64,000 nucleotides of DNA, taken from positions 3,100,001 to 3,164,000 of the forward strand of contig NC_019962.1 of assembly GCF_000230735.2 (NCBI RefSeq). The letters run 5' to 3'. The notes under the pieces are model-generated. The model was given only the letters and a program-made list of their open reading frames with translations, was not told where the DNA came from and made no database searches. Of the stretch, positions 7,710 through 16,057 are shown in pieces (positions within the stretch are counted from its first letter, which is position 1; each line of letters opens with the position of its first letter). Both the position numbers and the translations under genes were made by a program. The DNA comes from Natrinema pellirubrum DSM 15624. Lineage in GTDB: Archaea > Halobacteriota > Halobacteria > Halobacteriales > Natrialbaceae.

Positions 7710-8369
7710 TCACTCATGGTCGAGGATCGCATCGAGGAGTTTCGTCTGGGCCGCCGCGAGGTGTTCGGTAAACGTCGTACTGGTGATCCCGAGTTCCGTG
7801 GCGACCTCGCCGGCATTGGCCCGCTTTGGGTGGTCGAAGTAGCCCATCCGGTGAGCCGTCTCCAACACCTCGGTCTGGCGGTCGGTCAGCGTACTCCGGT
7901 CGACGAAGACGAGGTGTCGCTCGTCGTGGTCCTGCTGGGACTGAAGCAGTCGCTGGACGTCGAGCCCCGAATACCGCTCGCGCAGGTCGCCGATGACCGC
8001 CTGCAGGACGTGCATGTCCGGGGTGTGGAACGTGAGATACAACGCGCTGCCGTGTGCCCGGACGTCGACGACCGGACAGTCGTGGCCCTCGATACACTCG
8101 CAGGGACAGCCGTGGCCCAGCTCGCGCTCGAACCGGTAGACCTCGCTCGAGCCGTAGGAGAAGATCGACTCGATCTCGGCGTCGACGTCGAACTCCTCGG
8201 GGTAGTCGTCGGCCTCGAGCATGAACTCCTCGGTCACGCGCTCGGGCGCGGACGGGCTGGTGCTTTTGGAAACCGAATGGACCCGCCCACTGGCCGCCGC
8301 GGCGGCCTGCGCGACGACGCAGTCCGGCGGGTCGTCGATCTTTATCTCAGCGCGAATCCCCGAAGCCAT
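7710..8369 (-). CDS. Bat-type helix-turn-helix (HTH_10) transcriptional regulator
   Basis: The protein has 219 residues. The C-terminus (about 160-219) is the bacterio-opsin-activator HTH: LTDRQTEVLETAHRMGYFDH then TSTTFTEHLAAAQTKLLDAI. The N-terminal part (about 1-150) is an unassigned sensor with a Cys-rich stretch, GHGCPCECIEGHDCPVVDV near residue 115, which could bind metal or sense redox state. Such proteins activate or repress nearby genes. A TTTAGGAT box read from 8400 to 8393 lies about 27 bases before the ATG at 8369, supporting a leaderless start. It is divergent from the winged-helix gene at 8512, so the two may cross-regulate. Confidence 0.85.
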   Translation of the reverse strand: MASGIRAEIKIDDPPDCVVAQAAAAASGRVHSVSKSTSPSAPERVTEEFMLEADDYPEEFDVDAEIESIFSYGSSEVYRFERELGHGCPCECIEGHDCPVVDVRAHGSALYLTFHTPDMHVLQAVIGDLRERYSGLDVQRLLQSQQDHDERHLVFVDRSTLTDRQTEVLETAHRMGYFDHPKRANAGEVATELGITSTTFTEHLAAAQTKLLDAILDHE

Positions 8370-8511
8370 CGACCGGTACTCGGGGGGCCGGCATCCTAAA
8401 CCCTGTGTCCGCAGTTCGACCCCGCCACCCGCATCCCACCCTATATAAAGGGCCCTGTATTTATTGGGACTCGTTTGGAGGGGGCTCGGTGGATACGATG
8501 AGGTGTAACAG
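8370..8511. promoter_or_regulatory. divergent promoter region between two regulator genes
   Basis: This region holds TATATAAA at 8442-8449 and GTATTTATTGG at 8457-8467, which are strong TATA-like boxes for rightward or leftward transcription, and a TTTAGG box (8393-8400, minus strand) for the HTH_10 gene. GGGCCC lies between the two boxes at 8450-8456. The dense packing of boxes suggests more than one start. Confidence 0.5.
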
Positions 8512-8907
8512 ATGTCCGCTACGAACTCCGACGCCCGGAAGCGAGGCTGGCACCGCGACGAGACCGTCGATACACAGGCCGTGTTGGCCGCCCTCGATGA
8601 CGATGCCTGTCGGGCCATCCTCGAGGTGACGACCGAGGAGGCACTGACCGCGACGGAACTCTCCGACCGCTGTGACATCCCGATGTCGACCGCCTACCGG
8701 AAGGTCGAACTGCTGACCGACGCCGACCTGGTCGAGGAGCAGGTCCGGATCAACACCTCGGGCAAGCACGCGACCGAATACGCCACGAACTTCGACGACG
8801 TCCACGTCTCCGTCGGCGACGACGGGTTCGAGATCGAACTGACCAAACCGGAGAGCGACGCCGAGGCCGGGTCGAGCTACGGCTCGCCCGCGGTCGCCGA
8901 TGACTGA
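8512..8907 (+). CDS. winged-helix (ArsR/HTH_20-like) transcriptional regulator
   Basis: The protein has 131 residues. After a short basic N-terminus (KRGWHRDETVDT), residues 20-95 form a winged helix: VLAALDDDACRAILEVTTEE, then TATELSDRCDIPMSTAYRKV as helix-turn-helix, and LVEEQVRINTSGKHATEY as the wing. The remaining 35 residues form beta strands and an acidic tail. The two Cys residues (near 33 and 55) are not an obvious metal site. It is transcribed away from the HTH_10 regulator, and it converges with the AOR gene after a gap of about 195 bases in which I see nothing. Confidence 0.82.
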   Translation: MSATNSDARKRGWHRDETVDTQAVLAALDDDACRAILEVTTEEALTATELSDRCDIPMSTAYRKVELLTDADLVEEQVRINTSGKHATEYATNFDDVHVSVGDDGFEIELTKPESDAEAGSSYGSPAVADD

Positions 8908-9102
8908 ACCGGGCGCGTTCGCCGTCTTCGGATCGATTGTAGTGGATCCCGCTCGAGTCGACACCGTTCGTCGATAGATTCCTTCTCGTCGCATCGTTGC
9001 CGTCGTCTACTGCTCGGATCGGACGACAGCAGTCGGTAGGGCGACCGATATCACTCCGGACACGCCGTCTCGACCGCGAAAAAACGAACCCGACCTGACC
9101 GC

Positions 9103-11028
9103 TCAGTCGTCGCTCGAGACCGCCGCACCGCCCTCCCCGCTGACGCCGGTGCCGGGGCCGAGGTCGATGCCGAGTTCGTCGAGTTTCTCGTCGGGGACGA
9201 CCCCGTCGACCCAGCCGCGGTGGTCGTAGTACTCTTCTTTCATCTCCTCGAGTTCGCAGTACTCGCCCTCGCTTGCGCCCTGGCCGCGGATGCCGTCCTC
9301 GAGGAAGCGCACGGGCAGGGAGTCGTCGGCGCCGTCGAAGCCGTTGAGGTTGTTGTAGTAGCGCTCTAAGTTGTAGATGCGCTCGCCGGCCTCGAGCAGT
9401 TCCTCCTCGCCGACGTCGCGGCCGGTCATCCCGTTGTACTGCAGGACGTACTCCTCGATGCCCTCCGCGAAGGCGTTGAACTTGCAGATGTCGAAGGAGT
9501 CGCTGATGGCGTGGAGGTCCTGGAACTGGGCGGTGAGTTCGCCCTTGCCCTCGTACTCGTAGGGGTCGACCTTCTCGGGGATCCCGAGGATTTCGGCTGC
9601 GGGGGTGTACCCGCGCAGATGGCAGGCCCCGCGGTTCGAGGTGGCGTAGCCGATGCCCATCCCCTTCATGCAGCGCGGGTCGTAGGCCGCGATGGTCTGG
9701 CCTTTGACCGCCAGCGAGTTGTCGTGGGCGTCTTTCGCGTCGGCGACGCGCTTTGGACCTTCCGCCAGCAGGTCGCCGAGGTCGTCCTCGCGGTGGGCGA
9801 TGCGCTCGATCATGTCGATCATGGTTTCGGTGTCGCCCCACTCGAGTTCGCCGACGCCCTCGAGTTTGCCCTCCTCGGTCATCTCCATGGCCATCGCCAT
9901 CATGTTGCCCGCGTCGATGGTGTCGATGCCCATGTCGTTACAGCGCTCGAGCATGAGCGCGATCTTGTCGCGGTCGGTGTGGCCGGAGTTGGGGCCGAGC
10001 GCGTAGGCCGACTCGTACTCGTAGGACTCGGTGCGGACGTTCATCTCCTCGCCCTTGTGCATCGTCGTCACCTCGACTTCCTTCTTGCAGGCGACGGGAC
10101 AGGAGTGACACGTCGGCTCGTCGACGAGGATGTTCTCGCGGACGTTCTCGCCGGAGACCCGTTCAGCGTCGATGTCGACGCCCTCGGCCTCGCGCATGCT
10201 CTTGGTCGAGGTGTATTTCCCGTTCTTGGTCGGGAGGCCGTCCATCTCCTCGCCGATGTTCATCAGGACGTTGGTGCCGTACATCGAGAGACCGCCCTCG
10301 TTGGGCGCGGTGACCTCCGATTCCTGAATGGCCTGCATGGCCTGCTGGTGGCCCTCCTTGAACGTCTCCGGGTCGGCCGGCTTCGGCATCTTCGTCGAGG
10401 ACTTGACGACGACTGCCTTGAGGTTCTTCGACCCCATGACACAGCCGGTGCCGCCGCGGCCGGAGGCCCGGTCGTCCTCGTTCATAATGGAGGCGTACTT
10501 GATGCCGTTCTCGCCGCCGGGGCCGATCCCCATGATCGAGAGGTTCTTGCCGTAGGACCCCTCGACTTCCTCCTCGATGGCATCGCGCGTGTCGTGGAAG
10601 CCCTCGCCCCAGAGGTGGGAGGCGTCGCGCAGTTCGACTTCGCCGTCCTCGACGAAGGCGTAGACCGGTTCGTCGGCCTCACCTTCGAAACACAGGCCGT
10701 CGAAGCCGGACCACTTGAGCCGAGCGCCGGACCAGCCGCCGTGGTGGCTGTCGGTAACTGTCCCGGTCAGCGGCGATTTGGTACAGATGGCGATCCGGCC
10801 GCTCATCGTTACCTGCGTGCCCGACAGCGGCCCGTTCATGAAGGCCAGCAGGTTGTCGGGTCCGAGCGGATCGACGTCCGGACCCTGGTCGAAGACGTAC
10901 TTTACCCCAAGCCCCCGCGCACCGATATACTGCTTTGCATCTTCGTCGTCGATCGACTCGTATGCGACTTCCCCGTCCGAGAGATCGATGCGGGCGACCC
11001 TGTCTTGAAATCCGCCGAGTTCAGTCAT
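9103..11028 (-). CDS. aor: aldehyde:ferredoxin oxidoreductase (tungsten/molybdenum AOR family)
   Basis: The protein has 641 residues, slightly longer than the typical 600-620. AOR enzymes oxidise aldehydes to acids with ferredoxin as acceptor, using bis-pterin tungsten (or molybdenum) and one [4Fe-4S] cluster. The cluster cysteines are visible as C307, C310 and C314 in TCHSCPVACKKEV and C515 in SFDICKFNAF, with the same spacing as the hyperthermophile enzyme. GRGGTGCVMGSKNLKAVVV (about 191-209) is the family's central motif. It has no signal and is cytosolic. It stands alone behind a palindrome at 11082-11105 that lies just upstream of the expected TATA zone. Confidence 0.93.
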   Translation of the reverse strand: MTELGGFQDRVARIDLSDGEVAYESIDDEDAKQYIGARGLGVKYVFDQGPDVDPLGPDNLLAFMNGPLSGTQVTMSGRIAICTKSPLTGTVTDSHHGGWSGARLKWSGFDGLCFEGEADEPVYAFVEDGEVELRDASHLWGEGFHDTRDAIEEEVEGSYGKNLSIMGIGPGGENGIKYASIMNEDDRASGRGGTGCVMGSKNLKAVVVKSSTKMPKPADPETFKEGHQQAMQAIQESEVTAPNEGGLSMYGTNVLMNIGEEMDGLPTKNGKYTSTKSMREAEGVDIDAERVSGENVRENILVDEPTCHSCPVACKKEVEVTTMHKGEEMNVRTESYEYESAYALGPNSGHTDRDKIALMLERCNDMGIDTIDAGNMMAMAMEMTEEGKLEGVGELEWGDTETMIDMIERIAHREDDLGDLLAEGPKRVADAKDAHDNSLAVKGQTIAAYDPRCMKGMGIGYATSNRGACHLRGYTPAAEILGIPEKVDPYEYEGKGELTAQFQDLHAISDSFDICKFNAFAEGIEEYVLQYNGMTGRDVGEEELLEAGERIYNLERYYNNLNGFDGADDSLPVRFLEDGIRGQGASEGEYCELEEMKEEYYDHRGWVDGVVPDEKLDELGIDLGPGTGVSGEGGAAVSSDD

Positions 11029-11081
11029 GGTAACCGTTCCGTGTTATCTACGACGCCCAGAGTGTTAGGAGTTCTCAACCA

Positions 11082-11105
11082 CACGTAACCGCAACGGGTT
11101 ACGTG
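11082..11105. promoter_or_regulatory. palindromic operator candidate upstream of aor
   Basis: CACGTAACC (11082-11090) is repeated inverted as GGTTACGTG (11097-11105) with the 6-base spacer gcaacg. It lies 54-77 bases before the aor start codon, upstream of where a TATA/BRE would sit, a position that suits an activator. GTAACC/GGTTAC words recur nearby at about 11188-11194 and 11213-11219. Confidence 0.5.
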
Positions 11106-11254
11106 CCGGGGTGGACGGTCCGAGTGAAAACAGGCAGACATTGTCCCGTCCCGAACCGATAGTCGGGTTGGCAAGTTCTGCGAACCCGTAACCACCGGTA
11201 GTGACATCGATGTAACCGGCGGGGCGACCGGTTCATACGGTCTACTGTAAGTCA

Positions 11255-11295
11255 TTACCGGTGCAACCATGACCGCTCTGCGGTTGCACCGGTAA
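11255..11295. terminator. strong hairpin, terminator or operator
   Basis: A perfect 14-base inverted repeat, TTACCGGTGCAACC (11255-11268) and its complement (11282-11295), encloses a 13-base loop. It lies 20 bases past the stop codon of the small DUF1328-like gene on the minus strand, so it may end that transcript. No T-run follows, so a regulatory or RNA-stability role is also possible. Confidence 0.5.
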
Positions 11296-11314
11296 ATCCG
11301 TACAGCAAACCGTA

Positions 11315-11521
11315 TCACAACAACAACGCGACCACCGCGAGGATGATGAAGATCAGCACGAAGATCCGTGCGATCTCCATCGAGATGCCGGCGACCCCGC
11401 GGGCACCGACGGCGGCGGCGATGATCGCGAGGACGAAGAAGACGATCGCCCAGTACAGGAACCCACCACCCGTCTGCAGCGGCACGGTCTGCAGCGGCAT
11501 CGTGAACGAGAACATGCTCAT
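11315..11521 (-). CDS. DUF1328-like small membrane protein
   Basis: The protein has 68 residues. Two hydrophobic helices, [18 protein letters not shown] and [19 protein letters not shown], flank the short loop ARGVAGISM, the pattern of DUF1328 (YtjA-type) proteins. Their role is unknown, though they are often linked to stress. A GGTTTATG box (about 11540-11547 on this strand) lies about 24 bases before the ATG at 11521, so I take that start over a GTG at 11530. A hairpin follows the stop codon. Confidence 0.75.
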   Translation of the reverse strand: MSMFSFTMPLQTVPLQTGGGFLYWAIVFFVLAIIAAAVGARGVAGISMEIARIFVLIFIILAVVALLL

Positions 11522-11623
11522 CGCTCCCACGACTGCTCACATAAACCTCCGCGACCGTCCACGACCGTTCTGAGTCCTAAGCCGGGACTACAGGTCACGA
11601 GCGAAGACAGTCCGGGCCGGGGG

Positions 11624-13507
11624 TTACGCGTCCCCGAAGAACGCGCGACAGAGCTTCGCCTCCGCCGTCCGCAGGTGTTCGTGGAACGTCGGCCGCGAAA
11701 CGCCCATCGACTGGGCGAGTTCCTCGCCGGTCGTCGGCCGGGGCCACTCGAAGTAGCCGCCGAGATAGGCCCGCTGTAGGGCCCCGAACTGGCGGTCGGT
11801 CAACGCCTCCTCGAGCCGGGCGGCGAACTCCTGCCGGGTCTCGCCCTCGCGTTCGCGTTGCTGGAACGAGCGGACGTCGGTGCCGGCGTAGCGGTCCTCT
11901 ATGGCCTCGACGATCGATCGGACGTTCGCCGAGCGGGGGATCTCGAGGGTGACCCGGGCCCGACCGTCCTCGGCCTCGATCGCCTGCGTTCGGGCGCCCC
12001 GTTCCGAGAGCCAGCCGACGAGGCCGGAGTCGCCGGTCAGTTCGACCAGACACTCGTCGTCGTGTTCGACGACGACCCGGCAATCGACCCCCTCGAGGTC
12101 CGCGACTGCCGCGGTGAGGTCCTCGCCGGTTGCACCGGCGACGGTAAACAGCGACGCCGTCTCGTCGCCGGTGCGATGGACCGACCGGCGGTACTCCAGC
12201 CGGCAATCGGCCGCCGACGAGAGAGCCGCCGGCGCGAACGACCGGTCGGCCAACTCGAGTTCGACGGCGACGACGGCGTCGGTCGCGAGGACCCGGCTCG
12301 TTTCGCGGGCATTGACACCGCTTGCGATCGACCGAGCCAGCGCGGAGAGGATGACCGTCTCCCGCTCGTCGACGTCCCGGTCCTGGTCGGCCCGAACCGT
12401 CAACACGCCGTACTCGATGCCGTTGTACGACAGCGGCAGGGCGACACAGGTGCGGCCTTCGACCGTGCCGACGGTGGATTCGGTCGTCTCGAGGGTCTCG
12501 ACGGCGGGGTGGTCCGCCCCGGTCTCGAGCTGCTGGCGGTCCGTTCCGCTGCCCGCACTCGAGCGAACGTCGATCGTGCCGGTCGCGGGGTTCCGTTCCC
12601 CGATCCAGGCTCCGTCGTAGCCGTCTTCGGCGGCGATCCGCTCACAGACCTCGCTCTCGAGTTCCGAACGATCCGTCGAGCCCGCCACGACCGCGGTCAC
12701 GTCCTGAATCAGCCCCTCGACGCGGTCGAGGATGTACTCGAGTTCCTCGGTCCGTTCCTCGAGTGCGAGTTCGGCCTCCTTGCGCGCGGTGACGTCGTTC
12801 TGGAAGCCGACGTAGTTGGTCACCGTGCCGTCCTCGTCGCGGACGGGCGCGATGGTCACCTCGTTCCAGAACTCGGTCCCATCTTTCCGGTAGTTTTTGA
12901 GTTCGACGGTCACCGGGTAGTCCTCCGCGACGGCCGCCGCCATCTCCGCGATGGCCGCCTCGCTGGAGTCTTCGCCCTGGAGGAACCGGCAGTTCCGACC
13001 GACCACCTCGTCGTACTCGTAGCCGGTCATCTCCTCGTAGGCCTCGTTGACGTACACCAGCGGGTTGTCTTCCATGTCGGGATCGGAAATGGTGATCCCG
13101 ACCGGCGCCTCCTCGAGCGCGCGGTCCTTGACGAGTCGGTCCCGAGTGCCGGCCAGTGCCCCCTCGTCGTCGGCGCCGGTCGCCCCGCGGTCGAACGTGA
13201 TCGTCGCGCCGTCGACCCCGCGGTGGATCCGCGCGCCCTGCCGATCGTCGTCGAAATCGACCCGGCGAACGGTGCCGACCGTCGTCTCGTCGATCGCCGT
13301 CGCGAGCCGGTCCCAGTAGCCCGGGAGTGCGGTCGCGGCGTCGCGGTCGGCCTCGCCGATCCCGAAGGCGTTGCGCGCGGCCTCGTTCGCGTACGTGATC
13401 GTCCCGTCAGCGACCGCTACGAGCGGATCGACGACGTGCTCGAGGGCACGTGCTGCGGCCGCGGGGTCGCCGACGTTACCACGCCGGTCCGCATCCACAT
13501 CGTCCAT
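11624..13507 (-). CDS. bat: Bat-type regulator with LOV-like PAS, GAF and HTH_10 domains
   Basis: The protein has 627 residues. The domains in order are a PAS-like module (about 15-100), a second PAS domain (about 130-240) with the LOV flavin signature VVGRNCRFLQGED whose Cys 173 could form the photo-adduct, a GAF domain (about 280-415), the Bat domain (about 415-560) and the C-terminal HTH_10 (LTDRQFGALQRAYLGGYFEW, then SRPTFHEHLRTAEAKLC). Bat of Halobacterium controls bacterio-opsin genes in response to light and oxygen; no opsin gene lies in this window, so the target may differ. The ATG at 13507 is chosen because TTCTTAGGG lies about 25 bases before it. Confidence 0.88.
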   Translation of the reverse strand: MDDVDADRRGNVGDPAAAARALEHVVDPLVAVADGTITYANEAARNAFGIGEADRDAATALPGYWDRLATAIDETTVGTVRRVDFDDDRQGARIHRGVDGATITFDRGATGADDEGALAGTRDRLVKDRALEEAPVGITISDPDMEDNPLVYVNEAYEEMTGYEYDEVVGRNCRFLQGEDSSEAAIAEMAAAVAEDYPVTVELKNYRKDGTEFWNEVTIAPVRDEDGTVTNYVGFQNDVTARKEAELALEERTEELEYILDRVEGLIQDVTAVVAGSTDRSELESEVCERIAAEDGYDGAWIGERNPATGTIDVRSSAGSGTDRQQLETGADHPAVETLETTESTVGTVEGRTCVALPLSYNGIEYGVLTVRADQDRDVDERETVILSALARSIASGVNARETSRVLATDAVVAVELELADRSFAPAALSSAADCRLEYRRSVHRTGDETASLFTVAGATGEDLTAAVADLEGVDCRVVVEHDDECLVELTGDSGLVGWLSERGARTQAIEAEDGRARVTLEIPRSANVRSIVEAIEDRYAGTDVRSFQQREREGETRQEFAARLEEALTDRQFGALQRAYLGGYFEWPRPTTGEELAQSMGVSRPTFHEHLRTAEAKLCRAFFGDA

Positions 13508-13580
13508 ACCTCCGTATACGGACGGATCCCTAAGAACCGTTGCGATCGGACGAACCATCCCAGCCGCATCGCAGGCTAGG

Positions 13581-13612
13581 GTGTTAAATACTGCCACAGT
13601 ATAGTGTAACAC
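13581..13612 (+). promoter_or_regulatory. promoter with inverted GTGTTA/TAACAC flanks
   Basis: GTTAAATA at 13583-13590 is a TATA-like box about 26 bases before the ATG at 13613. GTGTTA (13581-13586) and TAACAC (13607-13612) form an inverted pair that brackets the box and the start site, a layout that suits a repressor. Confidence 0.45.
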
Positions 13613-13804
13613 ATGTCAGCGTATCGATCACCGTTCGAGCGGCTCCGGGAGAAGTTCGACGAGTCCGAGCGTCGCTGTCCGGAGTGTGGCTACGTCGACA
13701 CCGAGGGTGGCTGGCGCGTGACCACGTCCGGCGGCCGGGTCCGCTACCAGTTCGTCTGTCCCACCTGCGACGCCGTCGAAACCAGGGAACTCCGCCTCGA
13801 GTGA
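13613..13804 (+). CDS. small zinc-finger protein (HVO_0649-like)
   Basis: The protein has 63 residues. An N-terminal amphipathic helix (FERLREKFDE) is followed by CPECGYVD and VCPTCDAVETRELRL, giving a four-Cys zinc site with a beta hairpin between the knuckles. The family name HVO_0649-like is from memory; the function is not known. It is divergent from the Bat-type regulator with 105 bases between the starts, so it could be a target of that protein. Confidence 0.75.
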   Translation: MSAYRSPFERLREKFDESERRCPECGYVDTEGGWRVTTSGGRVRYQFVCPTCDAVETRELRLE

Positions 13805-14140
13805 TCGCTCACCGGGGCTCGAGCGACCGCAGCCGTTCGCGAGCGGCGACGCCGCCCATCGACCGCTCAGTTTCGGACGGAAACCCGCCTTTTTCCGCAG
13901 GAGCCGTCGGTAACGAGGAACTGAGACCGACTGGATGGCGCAGAATCGTCGGTTTCAGTCGTCGCGGCGTCGATCCGGCAGTCACCGCCGATCGCTTTCG
14001 GTCGGTCGCAGCCGACGCAGTCGAACGGGGGTCGTATGACCATGATCGATCGGCTCCGGGCTCGAAAGGGCTGTTTTCTCCGGTCTAATCCCGTAACAGT
14101 CGACCCGTTTTAGCCGGGGACCGCTCCTACGTCGGTCCGT
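13805..14140. other. intergenic stretch with promoter for the next gene
   Basis: No gene was seen in these 336 bases. The only clear signal is GTTTTAGCC at 14108-14116, about 28 bases before the ATG at 14141. Confidence 0.5.
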
Positions 14141-15235
14141 ATGGTTTCACGACCACGAACACTCGGTGTCGCGTTCGTCGCCGTGCTGGTCGCGCTCTCG
14201 GGGGGTCCCGCCCTCGTAGGGGCGACCGCACCGGCCGCGAACGACGACGCCGGAGACATGAGCGACACGAGCGCAACGCTACAGAACGTCCAGGTCGGGA
14301 CGCTGGAACTCGAGAACGTCACGGTTCGAAACGCCACGATCGAAGAACTCAGCGTCCAGCAGTTGGACGTCCAGAACAGCGAGGGGCTCCAAGACGCACT
14401 GAACGAGTCCGCGGACGACCAGTCCACCGGAAACGACACCGCGGCCGGCAACGAGTCCGCGGGCGACGAGGTCACGATCTCGAACGTCGCGTTCGAGTCG
14501 CTCGCGCTCGAGAACGTCTCGATCGAGGACCTCGGCGGAACCGATGGCGAAAACGCGACCGACAACGAGAGCGCCGCCGGCGAGAACGACTCCACGGCCG
14601 GCATCGGGCAGGCGATCGACGAGGGGGCCACGAACGTCACGGTCGGAAACATGACGATCGAGTCGATGACCACCGAGCAACTGACCGTCGAGGACCTGAC
14701 TGTCGAGGACGACGGCGGCGGCATCCTCTCGGGGATCTCCGATTTCATCGGCGGCCTGTTCGGCGGTGACGGCGACGGCGAGGCCAACGAGAGCGAGAAC
14801 GCCAGCACGCAGGATATCGAGGAACTGACCGTCGAGGAGTTCGACGTCGACGAGATTACGGTCACCTCGATGACCGTCGGCAGCCTCGAGACACAGGCCG
14901 ACGGGAACGAGACAGCCGACAACGAGATGGCCGGCAACGAAACCGGCGGAAACGAAACGACGGCGAACGAGACTGGTGAGAACGAAACCGCCGGCAACGA
15001 GACGGCTGGCAACGAACCGGAACCGACCGGTACCGACGACGAGATGGCGGGCGAGACGATCCCCTCGCTCGAGGCCGGCTCAATGACGATCGACGACGTC
15101 GCGGCGAGCAGCGTCACCCTCGGTGAAACCGACGGATTACAGGCCGCCCTCGAGCAGTCACAGGGCGAGAACGAGACGGCCGACAACGAGAGCGGGAACG
15201 AGACAGACACTGCAAGCGACACCGAAACCGGGTGA
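14141..15235 (+). CDS. secreted pentapeptide-repeat protein with many N-glycosylation sequons
   Basis: The protein has 364 residues. A Sec-type signal (RPRTLGVAFVAVLVALSGGP, cleavage probably near residue 28) is followed by about five blocks with a five-residue period, for example TLELE-NVTVR-NATIE-ELSVQ and NMTIE-SMTTE-QLTVE-DLTVE. A central Val/Ile/Leu every five residues is the hallmark of a pentapeptide right-handed beta-helix. The blocks are joined by acidic linkers rich in GNETA-like repeats with more than 20 N-x-S/T sequons. GLQDALNES (about 85) and GLQAALEQS (about 335) look like a repeated capping segment. There is one amphipathic Gly-rich stretch (ILSGISDFIGGLFGG, about 200). It is probably an S-layer-side glycoprotein; no known family was recognised. 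Confidence 0.8.
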   Translation: MVSRPRTLGVAFVAVLVALSGGPALVGATAPAANDDAGDMSDTSATLQNVQVGTLELENVTVRNATIEELSVQQLDVQNSEGLQDALNESADDQSTGNDTAAGNESAGDEVTISNVAFESLALENVSIEDLGGTDGENATDNESAAGENDSTAGIGQAIDEGATNVTVGNMTIESMTTEQLTVEDLTVEDDGGGILSGISDFIGGLFGGDGDGEANESENASTQDIEELTVEEFDVDEITVTSMTVGSLETQADGNETADNEMAGNETGGNETTANETGENETAGNETAGNEPEPTGTDDEMAGETIPSLEAGSMTIDDVAASSVTLGETDGLQAALEQSQGENETADNESGNETDTASDTETG

Positions 15236-15301
15236 CGTGGGACAGCGACTCCCCAGTCACGGTAGTCGCTTCGCGGCCGTTCGTCGCCGATCTCCGGACG
15301 A

Positions 15302-15871
15302 CTACACCTCGTCCGAGTCGCGGTCCGTCCCGAACAGTCGGTAGTACGAGAGCGCGAGGACGGTCCGGCCGTCGCGGACCTCGCCGTCGGCCACCGCATC
15401 GGTCAGCGCCTCGAGCGACCGGGTTCGGACGCGAATGCTCTCGTTGTGATCGAGGCGCTGTTCGGCGGTCGGCCGACAGCCCCGAGCGACGAAGAAATGC
15501 AACACGGCGTCGGCGATCCCGTTTGCCGGTTCGACGGTCACCAGCGGCTCCAGCTCGTCGGCCTCGTGGCCGGTCTCCTCGGCGAGTTCCCGACGAGCTG
15601 CTGCCTCGAGGTCGTCGTCCTCGGGCTCGGTGCCGCCGACGGGGAGGCCGTGGCTGACCCGGGAGACGGCCTGTCGCCACTCGTCGATACAGACGACGTC
15701 GCCGTCGGGCGTCAGCGGCAGCACACAGACGCTGGCCGGCTCCGAGAGGTAATCGAAGTCGGTTTCGGTCCCGTCGGGAAGTCGAACGGACTCGTTAACG
15801 ACATCGAACCCCGGACAGGAGTAGGCTACGCGACGATCGCGGGTCTCCCACTCGAGCGAATCGGTTGGCAC
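15302..15871 (-). CDS. Nudix hydrolase (ADP-ribose pyrophosphatase-like)
   Basis: The protein has 189 residues. It opens with WETRDRRVAYSCPGFDVVNE and carries the Nudix box GGTEPEDDDLEAAARREL followed by AEETGHE at about residues 90-115. The catalytic REL-x-EE core is intact, while the first box Glu is Asp. The family hydrolyses nucleoside diphosphates linked to another moiety and needs Mg2+. The GTG at 15871 is chosen over the ATG at 15946 because TTTTTGACC lies about 28 bases before it and the 25 extra residues look non-coding. It converges with the secreted repeat protein gene after a 66-base gap. Confidence 0.82.
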   Translation of the reverse strand: MPTDSLEWETRDRRVAYSCPGFDVVNESVRLPDGTETDFDYLSEPASVCVLPLTPDGDVVCIDEWRQAVSRVSHGLPVGGTEPEDDDLEAAARRELAEETGHEADELEPLVTVEPANGIADAVLHFFVARGCRPTAEQRLDHNESIRVRTRSLEALTDAVADGEVRDGRTVLALSYYRLFGTDRDSDEV

Positions 15872-16057
15872 AGCCGCGACTACGGCCGTCCGGGTCAAAA
15901 ACACCGCGTCACGCGACCGGCGGACAGCGAGGCCACGGTCAGACACCGGTTGCGGCAGAGACCGATTCTACGCGGTCCGTTCGGGGGTTCCCGGCCGACG
16001 TACACGTTCTATAACAAAGCCACAGCACGGTGAACGTCGTCACTCAGAGGGTGATCC

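Noticed and set aside
9511-11088. Open frame of 525 codons on the plus strand opposite aor
   Set aside because: It mirrors the AOR gene in a GC-rich genome, has repetitive Val/Gly/Asp/Arg composition and no domain; AOR on the other strand is certain.
11858-13579. Open frame of 573 codons on the plus strand opposite the Bat-type gene
   Set aside because: It is an antisense shadow: the PAS, GAF and HTH domains lie on the minus strand.
14880-15030. GNET-coding repeats as a minisatellite
   Set aside because: They keep the reading frame and form the glycosylation-rich linker of a clear secreted protein, so they are better described as protein repeats.
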